Of a DNA stretch of 64,000 nucleotides, positions 35,664 through 44,583 are shown piece by piece. A model generated the notes under the pieces. The model worked only from the letters and a program-made list of their open reading frames with translations, was not told the DNA's origin and searched no databases. Origin of the DNA: an uncultured Halieaceae bacterium. GTDB taxonomy: Bacteria; Pseudomonadota; Gammaproteobacteria; Pseudomonadales; Halieaceae. A program made the translations under genes and the position numbers. Location: contig CAJWEV010000001.1 in assembly GCA_913031575.1 (NCBI GenBank), forward strand, positions 1 to 64,000, in the 5' to 3' direction. Positions within the stretch are counted from its first letter, which is position 1, and each line of letters starts with the position of its first letter.

Positions 35664-36725
35664 TTATCGAGGTGCGATGACGCGAGCCTGCCCAGGCTCC
35701 AACGCCCAAAATCGCCGAGCATCGATACGATTGGCCTCGAGCGCGGCACTAAGGTCAATCAAGGGCTGATCGAATGGCTCCCAGGTGAGTTGAAATACAC
35801 CGAAATGTATTCCTAGGCTCTGCTCACTGTGAAGGTCAATATGGGCCTGAACTGCTTCTACAGGATTCAGATGAATATCTTTCATGAACCAGCGAGGCTC
35901 GTACGCGCCAATTGGGAGGATGCTGAGCGCAAAGGAGCCAAAGCGTTCACCTTGCTCCTTAAAGTGTGGCGAATAGCCCGTGTCCCCAGCGAAGTAGATA
36001 TTCCCCTCGCTTGTCTCAACCACAAAGGAACCCCACAGGGTTCGCATTTGATCGAAGACGCCGCGCGCCGATCGGTGCTGGCATTCAACAAAATGCACGG
36101 TCGCATTCTCGACGGACGTGCTGTCACTCCAGTCTAGTTCGATTGCGTGCTCGTAACCGAGTGAGCGGAGTAATGCCGCGTTACCAAGGCCTGACACGAT
36201 GACGGGTTCTTCTTCTTGTTGTTGACGTAACTGTCTAAGTGTCTCCGTGTCAAGATGGTCATAGTGGTTATGGCTGATCAGTATGAGATCTATTTCTGGC
36301 AGTTCGCTTATTGCAATGCCTGGCGGTCGGATGCGTTTTGGACCAGCAAAAGTGACGGGGCTTGCCCTTTCTGACCAGATGGGATCGGTCAAAATGTTCA
36401 GCCCATCCACTTGGATAAGGATGGTCGCGTGATTGATGTAAGTGGCGCGAATGCCGTCCTCCACGCGGTCTGGAATCGCTGATGGCTCAGGATTGGGCAG
36501 TGACTCCGGCCACGCGGACTCATTCCAGAGGCTTTGCCAGAGAAACTGACTGATATTGCTCAGCCCTTTATCCGAACCATCCCGGTTATAAAATCGAGAG
36601 CCGTCCGAGTGGTCGCTGATCGGATAGGGTCTTTCGGTTATCAGACTACAAGCATACAGCAGTGATGCGGTGAGTAAGACGAGTGAGGCGCGGCCAATTT
36701 GTTGTCGATACATCTTCATTTTCAT
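35664..36725 (-). CDS. NAPE-PLD-like metallo-beta-lactamase-fold lipoprotein
   Basis: A protein of about 353 residues with a lipobox (LLYAC, Cys at about residue 26) and an MBL-fold hydrolase domain. HNHYDHLD (His152 to His157) is the HxHxDH zinc motif, and FVECQHRSARG and FAGDTGYSPHF carry further ligands. NHATILIQVDGLNILTDPIW and IGAYEPRWFM are typical of the N-acyl-phosphatidylethanolamine phospholipase D/UlaG-like branch. Phospholipase activity is plausible but unproven. The start is uncertain among ATGs at 36725, 36719 and 36713; none has a strong ribosome binding site. Its 5' end faces galK. Confidence 0.8.
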   Translation of the reverse strand: MKMKMYRQQIGRASLVLLTASLLYACSLITERPYPISDHSDGSRFYNRDGSDKGLSNISQFLWQSLWNESAWPESLPNPEPSAIPDRVEDGIRATYINHATILIQVDGLNILTDPIWSERASPVTFAGPKRIRPPGIAISELPEIDLILISHNHYDHLDTETLRQLRQQQEEEPVIVSGLGNAALLRSLGYEHAIELDWSDSTSVENATVHFVECQHRSARGVFDQMRTLWGSFVVETSEGNIYFAGDTGYSPHFKEQGERFGSFALSILPIGAYEPRWFMKDIHLNPVEAVQAHIDLHSEQSLGIHFGVFQLTWEPFDQPLIDLSAALEANRIDARRFWALEPGQARVIAPR

Positions 36726-36816
36726 GGCCAATTTACGTCGGCTTGTAAAGAGGCGATCATTCAATATGAGCTGCTCTAAGTGCACCTCAACACGCTGGCA
36801 AGAGTGACACCGCATC

Positions 36817-37977
36817 ATGTTTGAGCAGATCCGATCGCAATTCACGGCAATGTTTGGCGATGACAACGACCTTCAGGTCATTATGGCTCCTGGTCGTGTA
36901 AACCTCATCGGAGAATACACTGACTTTAACGAAGGTTTTGTTTTCCCTATGACTGTCGATCGCGGTGTTTACGTGGGTATTAGAGCGCGTGACGACCAGT
37001 GGGTTAGAGTGAAATCTGTTCGGTTTGGTGAGCTCATTAACTATCGGCTCGACGACGTTGAAAAACCGCAGCCCGGCCATTGGTCCTGCTACGTTCTTGG
37101 CGTTATAGAGGAATTAAGGTTACTGGGATTGGTTCCCCGCGGGTTCGATGCTGTTATCGACGGCAATTTAAATTTGGGTGCAGGGCTCAGTTCATCCGCG
37201 GCACTCGAGACAGCGACGGCATTGGCGCTTCAGTCCCTCTTCGGTTTTGACATGAGTCGCGTTGATATCGCGACCTTGTGTCAGCGTGTTGAGCACCGCT
37301 ACGCCAACGTGATGTGCGGCATCATGGACCAGTTCGCGAGCGGTCTTGGCCGCTCAAATCATGCGCTATTGCTCGATTGTCGAACCCTGTCACACGTGAA
37401 CATTCCGGCCCATCTGGATAAGCACCGTATTGTGATTATTTCGAGCGAGGTGAAACGCGAACTCGCATCCTCCGCATACAATGAGCGTCGCGCTCAGTGC
37501 GAGGAGGGCATCGCATTATTCAGGCAGTACGATCCCACGATAGCGTCCCTGAGAGATGTGACCCCCGACTTATTCGATGCCTACGGTGACCAGTTGTCTG
37601 AGGTAGTCTTTCGGCGCTGTCGTCACGTCATCACCGAAAACGCTCGTGTGCTCGATGCCTCGGCAGCGCTTGCAGCGGGCGAGCTCGTGCAATTTGGTCG
37701 ATTGATGATGGCATCGCATAACTCGCTGCGAGACGACTTCGAGGTCAGCTGTGATGAACTCGATTATTTGGTCGACATTGCCAATGGCACCGAGGGTACT
37801 CTCGGGTCTCGTATGACCGGCGCAGGGTTTGGTGGCTGCACCGTGACACTTATTCAAATGGACGCCACAGAGACATTGAGGGCAAATTTGCTCCCTTATA
37901 CGGATCGCTTTGGCCTCAATCCAGAGATGTTTGTTCTTCAGGGTAATCTTGAGGCGGGTCCGGTCAGTGGGTCGTGA
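36817..37977 (+). CDS. galK: Galactokinase
   Basis: GHMP-family kinase phosphorylating galactose at C1. The 386-residue protein shows the galactokinase signature GRVNLIGEYTDF (residues 27-38), the ATP-binding GAGLSSSAALE and the C-terminal GTLGSRMTGAGFGGC. With galT it gives two Leloir steps; UDP-glucose 4-epimerase and mutarotase are not in the window. It is divergent from the lipoprotein gene at 35664-36725, with about 90 bp between the starts. Confidence 0.95.
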   Translation: MFEQIRSQFTAMFGDDNDLQVIMAPGRVNLIGEYTDFNEGFVFPMTVDRGVYVGIRARDDQWVRVKSVRFGELINYRLDDVEKPQPGHWSCYVLGVIEELRLLGLVPRGFDAVIDGNLNLGAGLSSSAALETATALALQSLFGFDMSRVDIATLCQRVEHRYANVMCGIMDQFASGLGRSNHALLLDCRTLSHVNIPAHLDKHRIVIISSEVKRELASSAYNERRAQCEEGIALFRQYDPTIASLRDVTPDLFDAYGDQLSEVVFRRCRHVITENARVLDASAALAAGELVQFGRLMMASHNSLRDDFEVSCDELDYLVDIANGTEGTLGSRMTGAGFGGCTVTLIQMDATETLRANLLPYTDRFGLNPEMFVLQGNLEAGPVSGS

Positions 37978-38082
37978 CTGACACTGTGAAAACCACCTTT
38001 AAATTTGCTGTATCTGGCCTACACTGTTGGAAACGCAATGCTACGTAGTGGGGTAGTCCTCCACTGAGCGAGCAAAACAATA

Positions 38083-38861
38083 ATGAATACAACAAGTCGT
38101 GCGTTATTACTGGCGGTCCTTTTCTCTGCTTATTTCACTGCGTGTGGTGGCGGGGGAGGTTCCTCCTCTGCACCTCCTGCGGCAGTGGTCACGCCACCAC
38201 CGCCCAGCTCCGGTGGCGGCTCATCAGGTGGCGAAGAGCCTGTCGAGCGTGGACCACTCGAGACAGACCTCGAGCTCAATCAGCGATTGATCTCGGCGGC
38301 GTCTACTGACACGAGCCAGCCGGGTTTTCAGCTCTTCGTGAGTCCTCACGTTAATCCCATCTTGGCATTGGGCTCTAATGTCTATGTAACAAACACGCCC
38401 AACGGTACAGTTGATGTACTCGATGCGGACACTCGAGTCGTGGTTCAACAAATTGTAGTTGGGAGTTCACTGAGTTCAATGGTTCCGCGCGTTGCGAGCG
38501 GTCCAATAGGACGATCATCGCTGACGTTGATACGGCCAGCCAGCAAGAGCCCTGGCGTGTGCAAGTGTTCCATAGAGTGCCCATCTACAAGGGCCGAACG
38601 TACACCGCCTGTTTCTCAGCGAGGAGTTCCCTGAATAAGCGGATTTACACCTATCTCGACCGTGGCGCTGATGAGTACCAGCTACTGGGCGCGACCCAGA
38701 AGTTCGCTTCTAACGTCACCACTGATTGGCAAGCGTTTTCCCAAACGTGGACGGTGGATAGGACCGATATCACCAGCCGAATCGCCTTCGATCTCGCCGA
38801 GACGCCGGGTACCGTGGAGCTTTTAGATATAACGCTGGTGGAGGGCGAGTCCTGTCTTTGA
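38083..38861 (+). pseudogene. Chimeric broken gene: YVTN-propeller lipoprotein start joined to a CBM-like end
   Basis: Frame 1 starts at ATG 38083 with a lipoprotein signal (lipobox FTAC, then Gly- and Ser-rich linker) and the first blade of a YVTN-type beta-propeller (NVYVTNTPNGTVDVLDADTR). Coding sense ends near 38463, and frame 1 then runs to a stop at 38634 with no protein-like character. From about 38460 a different frame continues to 38861 and reads as a CBM4/9-type galactose-binding-like module (IIADVDTASQQEPWRVQVFH, KGRTYTACFSAR, ending SRIAFDLAETPGTVELLDI). The two parts belong to different kinds of protein, so a deletion with frame change probably fused two genes. Confidence 0.6.
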
Positions 38862-39132
38862 ATGGCGGTTTACAGTGTTAGCTAACCGTTCTCCTAAGAT
38901 TTATTTAGCGCCATGCCCTCACGGCCCAGGCCAAAAATATGCCGCGCTCGCAACCGCAATCGAACTTCGCGCAATCAAAGAGAAGCGCTTCTAACAGCTT
39001 GACAACTTGGACAGATGTCTAGTTTTTGCATAGACAAAGCCTTAACAAAACGTCGATCGTTCCGGTCTGATTCACAACCTTTACGTACAACACCTACATT
39101 TCTATTAACGAACGGCGTAACGGAGTCATGTA

Positions 39133-41031
39133 ATGCAGTCAGTAAAGTTAGGCCTGACGGCCCATTTGGTTACTCTGGGCCTGGTGTTGCCCGTCCTGTC
39201 TTCGTGTGGCGGTGGCGGAGGCGGCGGCTCTAACTCTAGTGGCTATTCATCGGGCAGTGGCGGATCATACGGTACTATCAACAACGCACCGAGATGGTCC
39301 GCGGACTCTGAAGCGGTCGAAGTAGCGGAAAATTCGACGGAGATTACCCTGTCCGCAACGGCTTCTGACGCCGATGGGGATACATTGGCTTACAGTGTCG
39401 GAGGTGATGATGCGGGTAACTTTACGATTACCTCATCAGGCGTGCTTAGTTTCATCACGGCCCCCGATTTTGAGTCGCCGCAAGACGCAGATACGGACAA
39501 TATTTACGAGCTTTTAATTGATGCATCTGATGGTTCTGCGACCGCCTCGCTAACTGTCAGTGTTAACGTTACCGATGTAGATGAGGGCAGTGGCTCTGGT
39601 GGTCCTGTAACGGGCGTCGTCGTTGCAGGGTCGTACCTCAGCGAGGCAGTGGTATTTCAGGATGTCAACGAGGACGGGGTTAAGAATGAGACGGAAGCGG
39701 GTGCAACAACTGATGCACAAGGTGCTTTCTCTTTTGTTGTGGAAGATTACATCGCTGGCAAGATTCTATCGGTGGGAGGCGTAGCGCCTGAATCCGGTAC
39801 TTCATATGGCACGAATTACGTTTTGAACGGTGGCTTTGCTTCAGAAGAGTCATTGATTATTTCTCCTTTAGGCTCGCTGTTAGAGACCGCTAGGGATAGT
39901 AGCGATGAGGCAGTGGTAGAGATTCTTCAGGCCCTTCAGATTAGTGAGGGAGTCGCGATACGTGATCCTTTAGAAGCCCTAGGTGCAACGAGCGAGGGCG
40001 CGTCGGAAATAGCATTAAGCCATGCTCAGTTGTCAATAATTACTGCTTCGATTTCAGCAATAACAGGCTTGTCAACGAGCGACATCGAAGAAGCGATCGT
40101 AGTGCGTGCTCGGACCACGCCGACGCTGCTCTTGTTCTCTAGTGTGCAGCTGCTGGCTGACGTGGTCGGCGATTTGGATAGTGATTCTTTGAATGCTTAT
40201 GCAACCGAAGTGACAGGTTCACTGGGACGTTTCTTGCAGCAGATGGTTGCCACTGATGCGATTATTTTATCCGAATTTAGTGACGTTGGTTTAAGAGTGG
40301 TCGTTGCTGATTTGGTAGCAATTTCAGCTGGTGATACCGAACTCGCTGAGGAATATCGAGAGAACGTTTTGGCACTAATACAAAGCAGTTCAGCGTTGAC
40401 GGGACTGGCGTCACAATTACCTAACTTCAATGAGTTTAGTTATCGTATAGATGAGGGTGCAGCAGGTGGTTATCAGTATACAATTGACGGCGCCGACGCG
40501 ACGTCTAATGATATCGTCGTCTATGCTCGAATTGGCGATACCATTAGATTTGACAATGTAATCGCTCTAAGTACCCATCCGTTCAGGTTAGGTCGAGTTC
40601 GCGAATCATCCCCTCTGACTGAGGCCGAGGGGGTAGTTTTTGAAAGCAACCACCACGTCGCATTAGTGGTCAATGAGAATACTCCTTCGACGATTTATCC
40701 CTACTGCACACGCCACACGGGTATGTTTGATCGCGGCAGAATAGAGATTGTTGATTCGTTTGAGTCTTTGGATTTCCCGAGACCTGAACAAGGAGCTCTG
40801 CAAGTAAGGGGCGTTGTTGTGGGTGGTAAATATGACGGTGCAGCAGGGTATACATACGATATGTACCTGTCTCAAGAAGAAGCAGAGGCAGCGTCCGACC
40901 AGAATATCCATCAGCATCGAATGGAAGATATGCCGACGGTTCCATTTTTTATGCCTGATGGCCAGGGGTACCACGGTGCAGCTGAGCCATCCAGCCGCTT
41001 AGACTTCAAACCCATAAGCGTTCAAGAGTAG
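39133..41031 (+). CDS. Modular lipoprotein: cadherin-like repeat plus C-terminal cupredoxin-like copper site
   Basis: A 632-residue exported lipoprotein (lipobox LSSC, Cys25, followed by a Gly-rich stalk). One cadherin-like repeat follows (about 52-150, APRWSADSEAVEVAENST, SDADGDTLAYSV, LTVSVNVTDVD). Next come an SdrD-B-like segment with a Ca loop (DVNEDGVKNETEAG, 177-190) and a helical region at 240-430. Residues about 445-542 look like a cupredoxin: His482 in STHPF and YCTRHTGM, with Cys525, His528 and Met531 placed as type-1 copper ligands. The last 90 residues are a His- and Met-rich tail (NIHQHRMEDMP). GGAG precedes ATG 39133. An outer-membrane electron-transfer or copper-binding role is inferred. 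Confidence 0.65.
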   Translation: MQSVKLGLTAHLVTLGLVLPVLSSCGGGGGGGSNSSGYSSGSGGSYGTINNAPRWSADSEAVEVAENSTEITLSATASDADGDTLAYSVGGDDAGNFTITSSGVLSFITAPDFESPQDADTDNIYELLIDASDGSATASLTVSVNVTDVDEGSGSGGPVTGVVVAGSYLSEAVVFQDVNEDGVKNETEAGATTDAQGAFSFVVEDYIAGKILSVGGVAPESGTSYGTNYVLNGGFASEESLIISPLGSLLETARDSSDEAVVEILQALQISEGVAIRDPLEALGATSEGASEIALSHAQLSIITASISAITGLSTSDIEEAIVVRARTTPTLLLFSSVQLLADVVGDLDSDSLNAYATEVTGSLGRFLQQMVATDAIILSEFSDVGLRVVVADLVAISAGDTELAEEYRENVLALIQSSSALTGLASQLPNFNEFSYRIDEGAAGGYQYTIDGADATSNDIVVYARIGDTIRFDNVIALSTHPFRLGRVRESSPLTEAEGVVFESNHHVALVVNENTPSTIYPYCTRHTGMFDRGRIEIVDSFESLDFPRPEQGALQVRGVVVGGKYDGAAGYTYDMYLSQEEAEAASDQNIHQHRMEDMPTVPFFMPDGQGYHGAAEPSSRLDFKPISVQE

Positions 41032-41043
41032 GCTTTCGAGCCA

Positions 41044-42126
41044 TTATATTGCTGCGGATTGATTGGCCCAGCCGGGAAGCTCACAAAATGTATCGGCTGC
41101 TACTTTGACGCTGACCGCCGAGTTGGCATGCGCACCAACGCACCATGATGGCATGACCATCGAATACACCCCCGAGCCGCCCGCCTGCAAAATCAAGATT
41201 TGTTCCGGTTCCTGGAATGCCATGCGGTCTTTAGGGTCGGGTCCTGAAAACTGGCTGAACAGACGCTTGACGATGCTCGCCTCGACAAAGCTTCGCTGGT
41301 ATAGCTCTTGGGCAATGTCCTCTCGTGTGAGTCCGGCCCCGTTTAAAATGGCACTGTGCTCTGGGTTCAATACGACGGTTGCACATCCGCCTGTCAGCGT
41401 GCCGTTGTTGCTGGGCGGGTTAGCTAAGCCCATGGCAAGGAGTTCCAGCAGCGATTTGTAGCTATCCGGGTCATCGCCGTCGCCGGCAAAGATAACTGAG
41501 TGTGGTGCCTCGGAGCCCAGAACCGTGACCACGCTATCGTCGGCATTGAACCCTCGGCTTACGTGCAGCGGTGTGAAAGGACTGGCCTCCTCATCTTCTG
41601 CTAAACAGAAGGTGAACTTTCCAGGATGACCCAGCAGCGCCATGTCGGAACTACCAGGTCGTGCCTTGCCAATATTGATCATGGTGAGCCGGAGTGCTCG
41701 ACCAATGGTCGCGTTCGCGCGGTGGCCAGGACCCAGGGCGCCCGTACCTGACGCAATCGGTCCGCAGGTGTGTCTCGCGGGTCCATTGACAATGATTAAG
41801 GGTGCCGTGCAGTGCGTCGTTGCCTGCATTTCAGTGAGATCGAACTGGGGATCGATCACCGCTTTAACTGCGGCCACCACCACCGGCATATAGTCGGGTA
41901 GACACCCCGCCATGACCGCTGCAATCGCTACTTTCTCGACGGTTGCGATGCCGTGCCCCGGTCCCATGGTGCCCAATATCATGTCCGCTTCGAGACCTGA
42001 TGCCAGAACCATGCGATTGACGCGCTCGGCTGTGGGGATGACGACGGGTAGGCCATCTGTGCAGCCGAGGCGATGGAGTTCTTCGAGTGCTGCCTCTTCG
42101 TCTCGCGCGGATAGGGTATTAGTCAC
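41044..42126 (-). CDS. Conserved protein encoded with a UGSC selenoprotein, function unknown
   Basis: A 360-residue, probably soluble protein with no signal peptide. The N-terminal LGCTDGLPVVIPTAERVNRMV and the core VMAGCLPDYMPVVVAAV, ALGPGHRANATIGRALRL and LGHPGKFTFCLAEDEEASPF look strongly conserved in style, and I recall similar proteins beside UGSC genes; no reaction is known to me. I chose GTG 42126, which overlaps the selenoprotein stop by 8 bases (GTGACTAA) and has GAGG upstream. A TTG at 42150 is an alternative. The overlap implies translational coupling, so the protein probably works with the selenoprotein. Several Cys (in GGCATV, SWCVGAH, TFCELPG) could be redox-active. Confidence 0.65.
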   Translation of the reverse strand: MTNTLSARDEEAALEELHRLGCTDGLPVVIPTAERVNRMVLASGLEADMILGTMGPGHGIATVEKVAIAAVMAGCLPDYMPVVVAAVKAVIDPQFDLTEMQATTHCTAPLIIVNGPARHTCGPIASGTGALGPGHRANATIGRALRLTMINIGKARPGSSDMALLGHPGKFTFCLAEDEEASPFTPLHVSRGFNADDSVVTVLGSEAPHSVIFAGDGDDPDSYKSLLELLAMGLANPPSNNGTLTGGCATVVLNPEHSAILNGAGLTREDIAQELYQRSFVEASIVKRLFSQFSGPDPKDRMAFQEPEQILILQAGGSGVYSMVMPSWCVGAHANSAVSVKVAADTFCELPGWANQSAAI

Positions 42127-42655
42127 TGCTTGCCTCGAGCGCGGCCACAATTTCTTGAGCTACTGAGTCCGCGACTGCGGTCATGTTTTCCGAGCCTGTC
42201 CCTGCTACCGGGTGAGGTAATTGAACTCTTGGCACATCTGACATGCCCAATGATTCAGCTACGAAATTGCCTTGAGCCCAGAACTCCTCAGTGACCAGTG
42301 CTACCGAGGGTATGCCAAGTTTGGCGAGGTTTATGCCGTCACGCACGGTGCCGGTAGTGCAGGAGCCTCAGTGCCCGTAGGCCGCGATAACACCCACGCA
42401 ATCTCCACCAATCTCACCGAGTAGTTTCTCGGGCGCGGCGATGGTGGCGTTGCCCTTGTTGTAGGCCTTGAGGTTGATGCCGGGCCGAAGCCGGCCAATG
42501 GCCTTACCAACCTCATCGAGGAAAGGCACAGAGTCAGGGAATCCGTTGGCAAGCAAGCCGATGGTAGTGGCGTTGCCACCGTCAACCTTTACGGACAAAT
42601 CGTACGGCGTATTTTCAATGCCGACGTCAGCGTCTGGGTTTAAAAACTCAATCAT
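42119..42655 (-). CDS. UGSC-family selenoprotein (in-frame UGA read as selenocysteine)
   Basis: The frame from ATG 42655 (AGAGGA 7 bases upstream) runs 95 codons to a TGA at 42370-42368. The same frame continues without interruption for 82 more codons to TAA at 42121-42119. Across the TGA it reads AAYGH-U-GSCTTGTVRDG, the UGSC motif that names this family; UGSC-containing selenoproteins were reported from marine metagenomes (established knowledge). The product would be 178 residues with Sec96 and Cys99 as a U-x-x-C redox pair. A short hairpin follows the UGA at the distance expected for a bacterial SECIS. Without selenocysteine machinery the product would stop at 95 residues. No sel genes lie in the window. 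Confidence 0.8.
42343..42360 (-). promoter_or_regulatory. Candidate bacterial SECIS hairpin after the UGA codon
   Basis: On the mRNA strand, GCAC at +8 to +11 after the UGA pairs with GUGC at +22 to +25 around a 10-base loop that contains GG at +16/+17. This is the spacing range known for SelB-recognised bacterial elements. The stem is only 4-5 bp, so the call is tentative. Confidence 0.3.
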
Positions 42656-42785
42656 GGGCTATCCTCTTTAACCGTCACTGTTATCGCCAAGAACCCGTGT
42701 GACTGTCAAGAGCGGCGTTAGGTAATGAGGTTCGCTGGCGTTGGTTTTGGCCAGTACAATAGAGGCTCGAGATGAAGGATGACCT

Positions 42786-43676
42786 ATGGAACGAATTGAA
42801 CTAGCACAGGGGCTTTCGTTTAGCCGGCTTGTTTACGGTATGTGGCGGCTGGCAGACGACAGCGATACGTCAGTGAAGCATGTCGACGCAAAAATTAATG
42901 CAGCGCTCGATCAGGGCATTACGACATTTGATCAGGCGGACATTTATGGTGGCTACGCCGCCGAAGCTGTCATGGGAGCGGCAATGAAGGCAAACCCTTC
43001 ACTGCGTCAGCGAATAGAAATTGTCTCCAAGTGCGACATTGTCATCGATGCAGGCCGCCACTCCGGAGCGCGTGTTAAACACTACAACACGACAGCAGCG
43101 CACATTAATGCAAGTGTCGATGCCTCTCTTTCGGAAATGGGCATTGACGACATTGATGTGCTTCTTGTTCATCGGCCAGACCCGCTCATGGATCATTATG
43201 AGACAGGTGCGGCGCTCGATGCGCTGGTAGATGCGGGAAAGAGCCGCGCGGTTGGAGTGTCGAACTTCAGACCCTGGGACTGGAGCTTGCTCCAGTCGGC
43301 CATGCGCCATCCGCTCGTCACCAATCAGATCGAATTGAGCCTTAAACATATTTCGCCTTTCACCAATGGTGATCTTGCCTTCCATCAGCAGCACGGACAC
43401 GTCGTCATGGCTTGGTCTCCCTTGGGTGGTGGCGATCTGATGACCGGTTCAAATGAGTTGACCCATCGCTTGGACAGCATTGCCAAACGATGTGGTGTCG
43501 ATCGGGCCGCGGTAGCTACGGCATTTTTATTAGCTCACCCTGCTAAGATCACGCCTGTTCTAGGTACCAACAACCTCGAGCGAATCTCGGCGATCTCAGC
43601 AGCTGAAACCGTCGAGATTGACCGGCAGGACTGGTTCTCTCTTTACGAAGCCGCGCTTGGAAGTGAGGTACCCTGA
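42786..43676 (+). CDS. Aldo/keto reductase (YdhF-like)
   Basis: A 296-residue NADPH-dependent (beta/alpha)8 oxidoreductase. The catalytic tetrad is visible as Asp and Tyr in DQADIYGGY, Lys in VSKCDI and His in LLVHRPDPL. GVSNFRPWD and the C-terminal TPVLGTNNLERI bind the cofactor. The arrangement is closest to E. coli YdhF-type reductases, whose physiological substrate is not clear. AAGGATG precedes the start. It is divergent from the selenoprotein gene with about 130 bp between the starts. Confidence 0.9.
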   Translation: MERIELAQGLSFSRLVYGMWRLADDSDTSVKHVDAKINAALDQGITTFDQADIYGGYAAEAVMGAAMKANPSLRQRIEIVSKCDIVIDAGRHSGARVKHYNTTAAHINASVDASLSEMGIDDIDVLLVHRPDPLMDHYETGAALDALVDAGKSRAVGVSNFRPWDWSLLQSAMRHPLVTNQIELSLKHISPFTNGDLAFHQQHGHVVMAWSPLGGGDLMTGSNELTHRLDSIAKRCGVDRAAVATAFLLAHPAKITPVLGTNNLERISAISAAETVEIDRQDWFSLYEAALGSEVP

Positions 43677-43809
43677 TCTAGGGGTGATGTCAGCAGTAAG
43701 TCGTGAGCTTCGCTGAAACTAGCGTTAGCAAATATGCGATAGATAGAGACCGCCGATAAAAACTGTCTAAACTGAAAGCAACCTCAAAAAAATAATGAGA
43801 GAGGTGAGA

Positions 43810-44550
43810 ATGAGAATAAGACAAGTTGCTCTCGCAGCGTCCGACCTAGAGAAGACCGACGCGACATTGCGTCATTTACTGGGCTGTGATGAGTCCTACG
43901 CGGACCCAGAGATTATCTACTTCGGGCTAGACAATCGACTCTACACACTGGGTGACACCTTCCTAGAGGTTGTCAGCCCTGCGCAGCCCAATACTGCTGC
44001 CGGTCGTTTTCTTGATCGCCGCGGTGGCGACGGCGGCTACATGGTCATTGTGCAGATCGAGAACCTGGCCCAGGAGCAGGCCCGTTTGGTAGGCACTGCA
44101 ATACGCACCGTGTTTGCCGATGACCGTGGGAACGCGAAAGCTATTCATCTGCACCCCAAGGATGTCCCTGGCGCGATCCCTTCACTCGATGAAATGACCC
44201 CTGCTGAGTCCTGGTTGTGGGCGGGTGATGGCTGGGAGCAGCGCGCGGGACGCTACGTTCGTGGCATCTTGGCCGTGGAAATAAGATCGCTTGATCCAAA
44301 AGCAACGGGCCTGTGCTGGGCCGAGGCCTATGGCATTGAACTAATGCAAGCAGGCAATGGGTGGCGCTTGGAAATGGGCGTAAGCGACATACGCTTTGTT
44401 TTCGATGCGGCGGCCGTTGCACCTGCGCTCATGGCGATTGATTTTGACGCAGTCGATCTGTCCGCCATTTGTACCGCTGCTGATAATATCGGCCTCGAGC
44501 GCAAGGGCCATATCGTGACTGTTTGTGGCGTGGACTTTAACTTTCTTTAA
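43810..44550 (+). CDS. Glyoxalase-like (VOC) domain protein
   Basis: A 246-residue protein whose N-terminal half reads as one VOC module (IRQVALAASDLEKT, HLLGCDESYADPEIIYFGL, TFLEVVSP) and whose second half repeats it weakly. Members bind a divalent metal and act on varied small molecules. I chose ATG 43810 because GAGAGG lies 5 bases upstream; an ATG at 43795 has no site. It is followed after 33 bp by the enoyl-CoA hydratase gene, so a shared catabolic pathway is likely. Confidence 0.75.
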   Translation: MRIRQVALAASDLEKTDATLRHLLGCDESYADPEIIYFGLDNRLYTLGDTFLEVVSPAQPNTAAGRFLDRRGGDGGYMVIVQIENLAQEQARLVGTAIRTVFADDRGNAKAIHLHPKDVPGAIPSLDEMTPAESWLWAGDGWEQRAGRYVRGILAVEIRSLDPKATGLCWAEAYGIELMQAGNGWRLEMGVSDIRFVFDAAAVAPALMAIDFDAVDLSAICTAADNIGLERKGHIVTVCGVDFNFL

Positions 44551-44583
44551 ACCTAATTTTCTCTAAAAGTACTGGGAGGCGAT

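Noticed and set aside
37978-38082. Stem AGTGG...CCACT before the broken lipoprotein gene as a c-di-GMP riboswitch
   Set aside because: The conserved GEMM core sequences are absent; it is only a short hairpin.
42343-42370. TGA in the UGSC gene as an ordinary stop or frameshift
   Set aside because: The frame is unchanged across it and the context is exactly the U-G-S-C family motif, so selenocysteine is the better reading.
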